A model generated the notes under the pieces. The model did no database searches, had not been told where the DNA came from, and saw only the letters and a list, made by a program, of their open reading frames with translations. From the NCBI GenBank assembly GCA_022432975.1, contig CM039505.1, positions 17,969,716 through 18,033,715 on the forward strand: DNA of 64,000 nucleotides, read 5' to 3'. The first letter of the stretch is position 1; every line of letters begins with the position of its first letter. Positions 12,265 through 22,502 of the stretch are shown piece by piece. A program made the translations under genes and the position numbers. The DNA is from Begonia masoniana. Its lineage: Eukaryota; Streptophyta; Magnoliopsida; Cucurbitales; Begoniaceae.

Positions 12265-14770
12265 TGTCACGACCCTCACACTGTACCCTATTTTCCTGGA
12301 AGAATTTTTTTTTGTCGTTCATTTTATACTTACAAACTTTAAATCTTACGTTCAAGCGGAAATAAAACTCTTAAAATCGGAATTGAAATTGTTAACGACG
12401 TTTGAAAACTACTTTGAAAGTCATCTGAAATAAACTTAAAACCATTAATTAAAATAATTAAAAACTAAAAGAAAACAATTAAAACAAAACTTATTATCTA
12501 CGTTCGGCCAGCGAAACAAACAGAACAGGGCGATCACACTCATCGCCTAGCGATCGCCACACAGGCGATCGCCAGGCAAGAAGGGGCGATCGATCGCCCC
12601 AAGAGGCGATCGATCGCCATGCTCTCTGGAATTTTTCCAGAGAGCACAGCTCCCTCCTTCCTTTCTTTCTTCTTCTCTCTTTCTTCCTTCGTTTCTTTCA
12701 CGCCCTGCACACCGCACTCACACACACAACACACAACCAGACACTCCTCTCCTTTCTCCTTCCTTCATCACACACCATTACATTTTACAAAACACACTTC
12801 TACACAATAACACTATCACACACGTACATTGCACACGCTATCAATTACCCGTTCACCGACTCGAAACATATTTAAAATATAACCCGACTTCGTAAAAACA
12901 AACCGCGTGGTTTGATTTAAAAACTGAACAATTCCCCTAATATCAAACATTTACAAAATACATTTTCAAAACGTTTTAAAACTCAAAACGTAACCTATCC
13001 ACTATACAGAACCAAACATCCTAAAATGTCTCTAACTATACAATAATTCATAATAAGCCCAGTTCGCCCAAAAACCCTCAAAATACCTAACCGTTATCCC
13101 CACGGGTCAACATACGCGACGACTGCTCATGTACACCACCGCGATCGTTCTTCTTCAACCATCCTGTACATCGGGCGGAGGAACATCGTCCTCACCTGCT
13201 TCTATGTCACCTACACCATACAGACACACTATGAGCTAAACGCTCAGTAAATTCTACGTAAATGCAGATGCGTGCAGTGCATATGAAGTTCAGAAATCAT
13301 GCATAACATACAGATTGTGGCAGACAGAATATCACCGAGATCTCATCCCCCTAACCAGAGAAAGCCCATACAGCGGTCGGACTACTCTTTCTAGTTAGAG
13401 GAGGGGGTACACGCTTACAACACGTACAGCCGTGCCTGAGCCCCACCTCACGTGACCAGATAACAGATTACGTATTTTATTACATTACATGAGATGTGGT
13501 ATTGGTCAGACCCTTAATCGGTCCACACAATAGATCGATAGCCCCCTTTCGGGCCACATCGGTTTTCTGAAAACATCGTGCAGAAATTCATTTTCATGCT
13601 TAGTTAAAATACGTGATGCATGAACAGTTATAAGCATAAAATAACAACCACCATGCATACCATCAAGACGAATAAAAATATAACCTATAAAACAACAAAC
13701 CTAACTACCCAACCAAAGCAATTTAAACAGACAATACACTAAGATCCTCGACGCGACATCGAAGTACGGTGTAGGCCAATCGGCCAGAGTAAGTCACGAG
13801 AACTTACCTCGTGCGTGGTGAATTTCGAGCTCCTTCCACGAGCGTTGTTTGTCTGAGGCAAAACACAACAATTAACATTAACATGAGATTTAACTGTTAA
13901 ACGTCCAAATTTAACGAAACCTTAACTAAGGAAATTCTCCTAAAATTCTAACTTAGCTCAATGAGGCGTTTTCATCCATCAAATAATGCTCGATACCTCG
14001 AAATCACTATTAACGAGTTTTCCCCCAAAACTCGAAAATTGCTAAATCTCTAACATTCGTCCTAAATAGATAACTCTATCCAATAACGCTCAATACGTTC
14101 ATTATATTCACAAATAGGGTAGAGCTATCGATTTCGAACCATAAACCGCGTTTTTACAAAACCTAAACAAAACCCTAACCGTTAAACTTTGGGAAAACTA
14201 CGAATAGACTTTCCAAAACCATATATTCTTACCTAGAATCAAGTTTGGGGAAGAAAACGTGAAGGACGGAGGAAAAACAGACGTCGGAAGTGGGGAATCA
14301 CCGTTGATCGCCAAAGGGAAAGGAGAACGCGCAGGAAGAGAAGAAATGGCGTGGAGAAGAAGAAAAAAAAATTATTTTAATTTAAATTTTGACTTTGGAA
14401 ATTACCATTTTGCCCTTCCTTTGATTTTCTATTAGTTTCGTCCTTTGTTTCGTTATTTAATTGACGATTCGTTTTCTCCAAATTTTCTTACTTAACCCAT
14501 AGCTTCAGCTTATTACCAGAGTTCTTTTAAAACTGTCCGTTCGCAAAATGGACCTCGTTTACTATTTTTACCAAAGTATCCTTTATATTATGATAAATGT
14601 AATTTTTGTAAAATTAGCGTTAAATTCCTAAAATTTCCAAAATTTTTAAAATCCTTATTAGTTATTAGGATCGTAATAACGCTTTCTTTTTGAAAAACTG
14701 ACTTGATTTGACATATTTACAAAAATGCCATTTACATTAAATATTGGATTCCGTATAGCCGGATATTACA
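12265..14770 (-). repeat. 5' LTR of the first Tekay element
   Basis: This 2506-bp LTR is the partner of 3839-6333. Differences are sparse except in the palindrome cluster at about 12529-12618, where number and spacing of units differ. A perfect stem-loop (TCTCTGGA/TCCAGAGA) lies at 12620-12646. Confidence 0.93.
12529..12646. repeat. GCGA-N4-TCGC palindrome cluster plus stem-loop (5' LTR, first Tekay)
   Basis: Units include two GCGATCGATCGC and two GCGATCGC, arranged differently from the 3' LTR copy. The stem-loop GCTCTCTGGA...TCCAGAGAGC follows directly. Confidence 0.85.
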
Positions 14771-15875
14771 ACTGGGCTCAACGAGCCTGCTCGCAAGCCT
14801 GCTTGCAAGCTGGCTCGGTCAAGCCCAGCTTGGGGCCCTGAGCAGCTGAGTCATCTCTGATGCCCGAAAATCGCAAGTCTCCGACTGTTCAGTCAAACCA
14901 CTCTGATGCTCTCTTCGATGCCTAGGTAGGGCCGTCGGGGTCCTCTCTGGGCGATCAGTCGCCCCATAGAGGCGAACAATCACCTAAGGGTGAAAGTTCT
15001 CTCTTGGGCGAACTTTTTGCCAAAATTCCAGTGAAGGGGCCGATTACTCGCCCCTTGAGGGGCGAGCAATCGGCGGCACTGTTCACATGAACAGTGCACT
15101 TTAATGTTAAAAAATATTTTAATTAAATTTTATGAAATTTAATTAAAAAAAGTTTAAATTTCAGTCAAGGGGCCGATTGCTCTCCCCTTGAGGGGCGAGC
15201 AATCTGCGGCACTGTTCATGTGAACAGTGCACTTTACTGTTCACGTGAACAGTGTCCAAAAAAATATTTTAATTAAATTCTATAAAATTAAAAAAAAAAA
15301 AAAGTTTACACGTTTTGAGTCATTTTAAAGATATACTGTATTTTCAAAGTATTTTAACGAACAATTTAGTTAGTGAAGTCAGAATTATCAATGTAGATAA
15401 TAGGCGAAATTCTACTTATTTAATGTTGAAAATTATTAGGCCATATTGGCAAGTTATTTATGTTTTTATTAGTGAGAAAACACAATGTATTAATTAAATG
15501 TCTTTTTTGTATTAATTAAAGATTTTTATTATTTACATTTTACACGACTAAATATTTATTATATTTCATCATTAATATAATAAATATTTATTATAATTTT
15601 GATAAATAAAAGATTAATGAAATATATATTATTTTTATATAAAATAATTTTATTAATGTAAGTTCGGCTCGTTAAGCTCGGCACGTTACGCTCGTTGGGC
15701 CGACTCGGCTTGGCTTGTTAGGCTCATGGCTCGCAAGCTGGCTCGGGTTGGAAATTTTTAGGGTCAGCTCGTTAGGCTCGGCAGACTTGTTAGGCTCAGC
15801 TCGTTTGGCTCGATAGGCTCGGTGAGCCGAGTCCGTCTTAGCTCGACTCGACTCGACTCGCTCGTTTAACATCTA
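14771..15875. repeat. Right part of the GGCTCG element with duplicated hairpin units
   Basis: The stretch opens with GGCTCG-type repeats, then has two diverged copies (about 15030-15154 and 15162-15305) of a unit holding GAGGGGCGAGCAATC and a GCACTGTTCA/TGAACAGTGC palindrome. AT-rich DNA follows to 15660, and CGAGCC/GGCTCG repeats close the element. No gene is seen. Confidence 0.7.
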
Positions 15876-16894
15876 TAGAAGGATGTAAAAATCAGGGGCG
15901 ATGGATAGAAAGAAGAAGCAAAGACGGAGATTGGATGTTGGTCGGAGACTGGCGTGGACGTATGAATTAAGGGTAAATTTTAAAATACCCCCGAAACTAT
16001 GGGTATTTATCCAAAAAACCCTCAAACAAATAGTCCTCGCAGTCAAAACCTCAAACTATCGAAAACTGTCAAAAAAAACTCTGACGGAGACACGCATGCC
16101 CCCCGAATTGTAATTTGGGGAGCCGACTTCAAATCGCGACCCCTCGCATTCTCAAGCCCCCTCGCACGTGCACTGCATGTGATCAATTCGGCAAGCCGAA
16201 TCAAAATCGCAGCCCCCCACATTACACGGGGGAAGATGCGGGGGGCTCTGACCCTCGCGCACGTGCGCTGCACGCAAACCCAATTCGGGAGGTCATGCCA
16301 TAGCTTCGGCCCGCCGTATCATACAGGGTTTGACGCGGAGGGACTAGATCACCCTAACACTTGCAATGCACGTGAACAAAATTTAGGGGGCCATAACTCT
16401 GACTCTATCCCCCGTTTTTCGTAGAAAATTTAATGCGGGGGTCCTAATTTCCAACTCGACCCCCTAAATTTTCCATAAATTCTAACTCGGCCCCCCGCAT
16501 TTGCCCTAATTCTAAACACGGGGGGCCGAAATATTAACACGGGAGCCGAATCCTCGTTTGTATTTAAAAACTCGACCCCCTATTTGCCCTCCGCAGTCTG
16601 AAACCGAGAGGAGAAAGGGTGAAGTTTTCGATTTTTCCCCGAAAATCGTCGAAGGTTAGTCCTCGTTGCCGAAAATCCAAATTGCCTAAAATTGAGCCGT
16701 CTAATCGTGAGTGTGATGTACATTATTTTTTATACTTTACTCGAATTGTTTGGGTATATATATGTTATTTAAATTTATAGGAACTATTTAAATATAGTTA
16801 TGGGGGAGTCATAAAACAAGCCAAATTCTGTCTAATTTTTCACTTTTTTTTTTGTTTTAAATAAAATAAATTAATTAATTAAAATGTAATTATA

Positions 16895-17533
16895 TTTCAT
16901 AATATCATTAATGTATTCAAATAAATTAATGATTAATGTATAAAATAAATTAATTACTTAATTATCTATTCAAATTATTAATGTATCCAATTATATTTTA
17001 GTAAATAAATTATAAAGTAATGTATCCAAATTAATTTGTAGTAAATAAATTTTAATTAATATAATTACTCTAGTCACGTTATAACTAATTAATGTATTAA
17101 AATAAAATTATAAATTTCAATTAATTAATGTACAAAGCATAAAAAATTAATTAATTAATTAATTACTTTATTCAATTATTTATTGTATTTAAATTTTTAA
17201 TAACTTGTATGCAATTTAATTAATTTCAATAATATCATTAATGTATTCAAATAAATTAATGATTAATGTATAAAATAAATTAATTACTTAATTAATCTAT
17301 TCAAATTATTAATGTATCCAAATTATATTTTAGTAAATAAATTAATAAAGTAATGTATCCAAATTAATTTGTAGTAAATAAATTTTAATTAATATAATTA
17401 CTCTAGTCACGTTATAACTAATTAATGTATTAAAATAAAATTATAAATTTCAATTAATTAATGTACAAAGCATAAAAAATTAATTAATTAATTAATTACT
17501 TTATTCAAATTATTTATTGTATTTAAATTTTTA
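16895..17533. repeat. AT-rich tandem duplication, 330-bp period
   Basis: The sequence from AATATCATTAATGTATTC at 16901 recurs at 17231 with few changes and extends about 300 bp in each copy. It is internal to the MULE, downstream of its transposase, and has no coding capacity. Confidence 0.85.
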
Positions 17534-17641
17534 TTTAAGTAAATAATTAATATTTATTTAAACTAATTTAAACAATTATAATTTGAAAAAGAATCTTTAA
17601 ATTACATTAACATAGATGAAATCCAACACAAATTACAACAG

Positions 17642-19821
17642 TTAATTTCTTCTGTTTCTGCCTCGACCGCGCGTCGTAGATTCCTGCATATATTTAAAAC
17701 TATATAAAAAAAGAATAACAACGTGTTTATGAGCGAAATGTTTAGACTTGTATCTGTATCCCCTTATTTGTATTATAACCCATAAACGTGCCTTGGGAAG
17801 CAGCAGTGGCTGAAGTGGATCCTCGGTTAAGACAAGTGCGACTATTATGACTGTATTGCCGATAGATACCACACGACATCATTGAGTTCCGCCTACTAGT
17901 TGTCGAACTTGACAGCTCATCAACATCTCGCACTCTTGTCTTCTTGGGTCTACCAGGTTGGCGATATCTTTTGGACGGGAAGAGTTCCCCTCTACCTGGC
18001 GCATCTGGCTACATTAATTGGTCGTTCACGGGTTGAATAAAATTGACGTACATCTGTAGAAAAGTCAGGCGGTGATAGTATGAATGCACGTAAATTTTCA
18101 GTTCCACTCTCAAGAAAAATATGCATGAAATGACATGGACACACGAGATTCTAGTAAACGTCCACCTGGTGCATTTGCACACTCACGTATTCATGTCGAC
18201 AACGAATTGTTCGTTGCCATTGCTCACTTGAAATCGTGAACCTCCCCTAAGCATAGGGCTCCAATTTGCAGCTGCAGCTACTAGCTTGCCAAGCTTTTTA
18301 TATATTTGAGGACGGTCGTTAATTGAGTCATCTTCTCAAATTTTTTAACGATGCAAGTCATCATGTATGTTCGGATCGTCTCGAACATGGTGATGATTGG
18401 TTTGTCCCTGGTAGGCAATATAAGTGCATTGAATGACTTGCACAAATTGTTTAAGCCAATATCGCACTTGGGAATCGGAGAGAAGGCATAACTAGCACAA
18501 TATTTAGGCTCTTCTCCTCGAAGCCATCCGTGGGCAGCCGGGCTAAGCTCATATAATTTCCTCGTTTCTAAATTGAAATGAGCTCTTGTGGGTGCCCTTG
18601 GTACCTTCCATATCGCTTCTCTGTATGTTTTCCCCCGAAACAGTCCTTTAAAGTTTGCGTACATGTGCCGGAGGCAGAAGCGGTGTTCGGCTTCATTAAA
18701 TTTCTCATTCACAGCATTCATCAATCCCTGATATTAAAACAAAGTTAGTTACACACCTTAATTACAACACTACTAAGTTAATTAAACAACATACCTTTTG
18801 TCGATCCGAAACAATCGTCTATCCGGCTCCATCTCCAGTGTACAGGTTTGCCTTCAAAAGTTTCAAAAACCACGTCCATGTTTCCTCAGTCTCTTTTTCG
18901 ACGTTGGCAACAACAACGAGATATATTCCATCATTCGCATCAATACTAACGACTGTGAGTAATTGTTCGGGACACGAGCCCTTAAGGTGACAGTTATCCA
19001 AATAGATAATTGGGCGACCAAATTGCATCAAACCCGTCTTGCAAGAGGCCAAGCACATATACACTCTTTGGAACACTAATGTGCTCCCTGTCTCGTAAGT
19101 ATGCACTTCGAAAGTGCTCCCCAGATTTGTTCTATGTAATTCTGCTTTGTACAGCCGTGCTAACTTGTATTGTTCATCTCCTTTGCCTTCGTTAAGTGTG
19201 AGAGCAAAGTTTCTTGTTCTTCTGGCAAGACTAGGTGTAATGTGAGTTCTGTGATCATCCCCACTGTCTCCACAATGGAAGATCGATCCTACCTAGGGTG
19301 ACTTTTGAACCTAGCCAGATAACGGTGTGCCACCCATTTTGCACTAACGTGTCTATTCTCAATTATTCTTGCATAGCTATGAGTATTGACCAAAGACTTT
19401 ATTTGATAGGTCCGCTCATCTTGCTTCTGCGAGGCATGCAAATGCCACTCACACCTTTCTGAACACTTAGCCATCAATCGGCTCCTTTCACTTTTAGTCA
19501 ATACTATCTCTAATCCATATTTTATAGAATAATCTTTTATTTGTCTTTCAACTCTCTTAAATATGCATATTCTCTAGTAACAAAAAATTTCATATGAATT
19601 TCTTCCCTTGCCTGAACGCTTTCAACCTCATCATCGTCCGTGATAACCAGTATTCGAAGCTGATCGTCTAGAGTTCTGGATGTCGAACACATAGGTATTT
19701 GTTTATTATCATCTGAGCCATCATCAGCGTATGCAGGAGTCTCGTCCGAATACCAATTCATTTCGGCATCACTATCTACTTCCTCGTCTAATGCAAACCA
19801 TCTATTTGGATCAGAATCCAT
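17642..19821 (-). pseudogene. MuDR/MULE transposase, decayed
   Basis: Reading leftward from the ATG at 19819-19821, the order is an acidic N-terminus, a MuDR DNA-binding region (KCSERCEWHLHAS and NRHVSAKWVAHRY), the MULE catalytic start YLDNCHLKGSCPEQ, then SDRQK interrupted by an apparent intron (about 18726-18794), the CLRHMYANF motif, a SWIM finger (CKC...CVH near 18180) and a C-terminal knuckle (CGIYRQYSHNSRTC) whose second Cys is Tyr. Frameshifts separate several segments, a TAG stands where a Trp is expected just before TIVSDRQK, and a stop precedes the SWIM finger. Transposase normally cuts and joins element ends; this copy should be inactive. Confidence 0.85.
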
Positions 19822-19984
19822 TGTCCTTGATAAAATAGAAAAAATTTGTCTGCGCAAAGAAAAATTTTCTAAGAAATTTCAGAGATTTCGGAGAATGGAG
19901 GGCCGAGTTCCTTAAATAATAAAGAAGTTCAGGCCCCCCGCGTCTTGTAAAATTATTAATGCGGGGGGCCGTGAATCGGATGCG

Positions 19985-20635
19985 GCCCCCCGATATCCCA
20001 TCCACAGATCAATAATTGATCTGTGGATGAGATTTCTGGGGGCTGCGTCTCATCCACAGATCAATTATTGATCTGTGAATGAGATATCAGTGGGCCGCGA
20101 TATGATATGGCCCCCCGCGTCCCTATCCACAAATCAATATGGCCCCCCGCGTCCTATCCACAAATCAATTATTGATCTGTGGATGAGATTTCTGGGGGCT
20201 GCGAATCTGATATGGCCCCCCGCGTCCTATCCACAAATCAATTATTGATCTGTGGATGAGATTTCTGGGGGCTGCGAATCTGATATGGCCCCCCGCGTCC
20301 TATCCACAAATCAATTATTGATCTGTGGATGAGATTTCTGGGGGCTGCGAATCTGATATGGCCCCCCGCGTCCTATCCACAAATCAATTATTGATCTGTG
20401 GATGAGATTTCTGGGGGCTGCGAATCTGATATGGCCCCCCGCGTCCTATCCACAAATCAATTATTGATCTGTGGATGAGATTTCTGGGGGCTGCGAATCT
20501 GATATGGCCCCCCGCGTCCTATCCACAAATCAATTATTGATCTGTGGATGAGATTTCTGGGGGCTGCGAATCTGATATGGCCCCCCGCGTCCTATCCACA
20601 AATCAATTATTGATCTGTGGATGAGATTTCTGGGG
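19985..20635. repeat. 73-bp minisatellite with embedded palindrome
   Basis: Seven nearly identical 73-bp units carry CAAATCAATTATTGATCTG starting at 20161, 20234, 20307, 20380, 20453, 20526 and 20599. Each contains a near-perfect palindrome around ATTGATCTGTGG, and two diverged copies lie to the left, one of them a perfect 27-base palindrome at about 20001-20027. The array abuts the inner edge of the right TIR. Confidence 0.92.
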
Positions 20636-21234
20636 GGTCGAGTCAGATTTGCGGCCCCCGAGTGGGTTCATGTGCATTGCACATGCGCTGGGTGATACAG
20701 TCCCTCTGCGTTCAAACCCCGTGTGCTGCGATGAGCCGAAGATGTGGCGTTGCCTCCCGAATTGGGTTTGCGTGTAGTGCACGTGCGCGAGGGCCAAAGC
20801 CCCCTGCATCTTCCCCCGTGTAATGCGGGGGGCCGCGATTTTGATTCGGCCCGTCGAATTGATCGCATGCAGCGCACGTGCGAGAAGGCCTAAGAGTGTG
20901 GGGGGCCGCGATTTAAAGTCGGCCCCCCGAAATACAATTCGGGGGGCATGCAGCTCTCTGCCAGGGTTTTTTTTTTTACAATTTTCGATAGTTCGAGGTT
21001 TTGACTGCAATGACTATTTGTTTGAGGGTTTTTTCGATAAATACCCATAGTTCAAGGGGTATTTTGAAATTTACCCATGAATTAATTGTTTTGATGTTTG
21101 TTTGATTCTTACGGGCCTTGTTCTTATCCGATCTGATCGGCTTCTCTATTTCATTGTTCAGGATGTTTGTCGGAACGATTAAGAAACTCCGGATCGTGAG
21201 AATTGTCGAAGCAAAGGGGTCGAACGGTGTATAA

Positions 21235-22502
21235 TAAATAAATGTCTGACGATTAGGAAACATTGTATGTGAACTTACTTTATGTTTAGGTCCTGTTCGC
21301 CTTTTCTCAAATGACATATTGGACTGTTGCAGAAATGGCGAACGATCTGATCTTCTGGAGAGTTTGACTGTCCGACCGTCGATCAAAATATATGATGCTC
21401 AACAGAGGATTTAAAAGCTAAAAGAAACAACAAAGGGTTGAATGGTCGGGTCATATCATCAAAGATAGAGCAACAATAAAATCCAAATAAAAAAAAATGG
21501 GTGCAATAATGTAAACACCATGATACAAAAGTACAAAATCTAAATAAAAAAGAAAATTAAAGTATGAATGCTACAATGTCTCGTAAATTCACTTATTCAC
21601 TAGAAGGAAATGTAATAAAAGATGAGAAATTTGGATAACTCAATACCTAGGAGCTCAACATCTTAGATAGTCATTTGGGGTTAGCTAACCATAATTAAGT
21701 ATGGATTTTGAAGTGTTATATTCAATGTTTTCAAGATAATAAATGTGTATGCAACATGAATAAAAAACAAGCTCAAATAACCACTAATAGAGACACATGA
21801 AGACAGTCCACTACACTATAGTAGATAGGGAGCCCGGGATTGCCGCCTCATTGACTAGTAGAATAGTAAAATAACACTTGCATCAATCAATAATGACACA
21901 TCATTATTACTCTTGAGTTCATTAAATTTATATTACAACCTATTATGGTTATAGAATTTGTAATTGTGCGTGAGAAATTGACGTAAACATGTCTCTGGGT
22001 TGGAGCATAGCATGTCCATGTCTTTGAAAAACCGTCATTGTCTCTAAAAACGCAGCATGTAAACAACAATTTTGCCGATTTGATTTGGAAGGACGGGTGT
22101 GGCGAAGAAGAAAGACTTCACCAGCAGCTCTCACACTAGTTCTATCCCTCTTGTCACCACCAAATTGTAAAAGGGTATGTGCATTTTTCTTCAATAATAA
22201 TAATAAATGTGTAAAAAAGGGAAATTAAAAAAATATATTGGAGTTTCATACGCTCAATCAAATAAGATGATGGGTAATCGAGGTGCAAAGAACCAGCTAC
22301 TGTTGAAGCATTTTTAGCTCATAACAACTCCTGAATCTCATCCTCAAATGAATTTGCAGTACTTACCAACTCTGTCTGCTCATCTAGGCCACTGCTAGCC
22401 AATACTATAAACTACCCGATCGATCGCTCGAAACACGGAATCTTGAACCACGAAAAACTACCAGAACCATCTAAGTTAACGAGGCGTAAACCCGTGATTT
22501 AC
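21235..22502. other. Spacer between the Aux/IAA relic and GATB
   Basis: The stretch is AT-rich and includes the presumed 3' untranslated region of GATB at its right end. A minus-strand open frame at 21949-22194 matches nothing I recognise. No other gene is seen. Confidence 0.45.

Larger units (their letters stand above)
3839..14770 (-). mobile_element. Tekay/Del-type Ty3 (chromovirus) LTR retrotransposon, defective
   Basis: Two long LTRs (3839-6333 and 12265-14770) start TGTCACGACC and end ATATTACA. They flank a minus-strand gag-pol with the order protease, RT, RNase H, integrase, C-terminal chromodomain-like tail. The primer-binding site lies at 12247-12260 and the polypurine tract just right of 6333. 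Flanking bases ACCGG (3834-3838) and ACTGG (14771-14775) look like a 5-bp TSD with one mismatch. LTRs are nearly identical by eye outside one variable block, so insertion was fairly recent, but gag-pol has frameshifts, a stop and an inserted solo LTR. Confidence 0.92.
3675..15875. mobile_element. GGCTCG-rich nonautonomous DNA element, split by a nested Tekay retrotransposon
   Basis: The left end reads GATGTTAAATGAGC and the right end reads GCTCGTTTAACATC(TA), forming terminal inverted repeats. The perfect 14-bp direct repeat TAGAAGGATGTAAA flanks the element at 3661-3674 and 15876-15889. Without the nested retrotransposon it is only 3675-3838 plus about 14771-15875, roughly 1.26 kb, and it has no coding capacity. 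Both ends are rich in GGCTCG/CGAGCC. GGCTCG-rich elements with such ends are common in plants and are often grouped with hAT, but the long flanking repeat does not fit an 8-bp hAT TSD, so the superfamily is left open. Confidence 0.75.
15971..21076 (-). mobile_element. Mutator-like element with long TIRs and 9-bp TSD
   Basis: The ends are GGGTAAATTT and AAATTTACCC. The TIRs are long, about 15971-16410 and 20636-21076, and similar enough that the two arms translate to related open frames. The 9-bp TSD ATGAATTAA is perfect at 15962-15970 and 21077-21085. Inside are a decayed MuDR/MULE transposase on the minus strand, an AT-rich 330-bp tandem duplication and a 73-bp palindromic minisatellite. It sits just inside intron 3 of the Aux/IAA relic, two bases from the donor GT. 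Confidence 0.93.
2135..21234 (+). pseudogene. Aux/IAA auxin-response repressor gene, broken and split by transposons
   Basis: Four exon pieces of one Aux/IAA gene can be read in order. Exon 1 (2135-2487) has domain I (TELELGLGL), then GRMLTAKDFPSVV, an in-frame TAA at 2387-2389, and GTKRAADSVS; it ends at a CAG/GT donor. Exon 2 (about 3312-3606) starts with a damaged degron region (VRTYRMNSLVNQ) and, after a frameshift near 3490, gives the PB1 start KLYLNAPSSYRSLAQT. Exon 3 (about 15879-15959) carries KDGDWMLVGD and ends at a GT donor. Exon 4 (21162-21234) follows a TTCAG acceptor and gives MFVGTIKKLRIVR to a TAA. Intact family members repress ARF transcription factors in the nucleus until TIR1/AFB-mediated degradation. 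The start codon is also lost to an apparent one-base deletion. Transposons occupy the exon 3 acceptor and intron 3, so no functional protein is expected. The layout best fits the IAA10/11/26-like clade, but subgroup is inference. Confidence 0.85.

Noticed and set aside
3675..15875. Calling the GGCTCG element a plain hAT
   Set aside because: The flanking direct repeat is 14 bp and no 8-bp duplication fits the ends.
15999..16424. Plus-strand 141-codon open frame in the MULE, and its twin at 20603-21010
   Set aside because: Both lie in the long TIRs and are reverse-complement counterparts; they have no known domain.
20140..20635. CRISPR-like regular array
   Set aside because: The 73-bp units are contiguous with no unique spacers, and the sequence is plant nuclear DNA.
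21949..22194. Minus-strand 81-codon open frame downstream of GATB
   Set aside because: No recognised domain, no supporting splice sites or promoter, and atypical composition.
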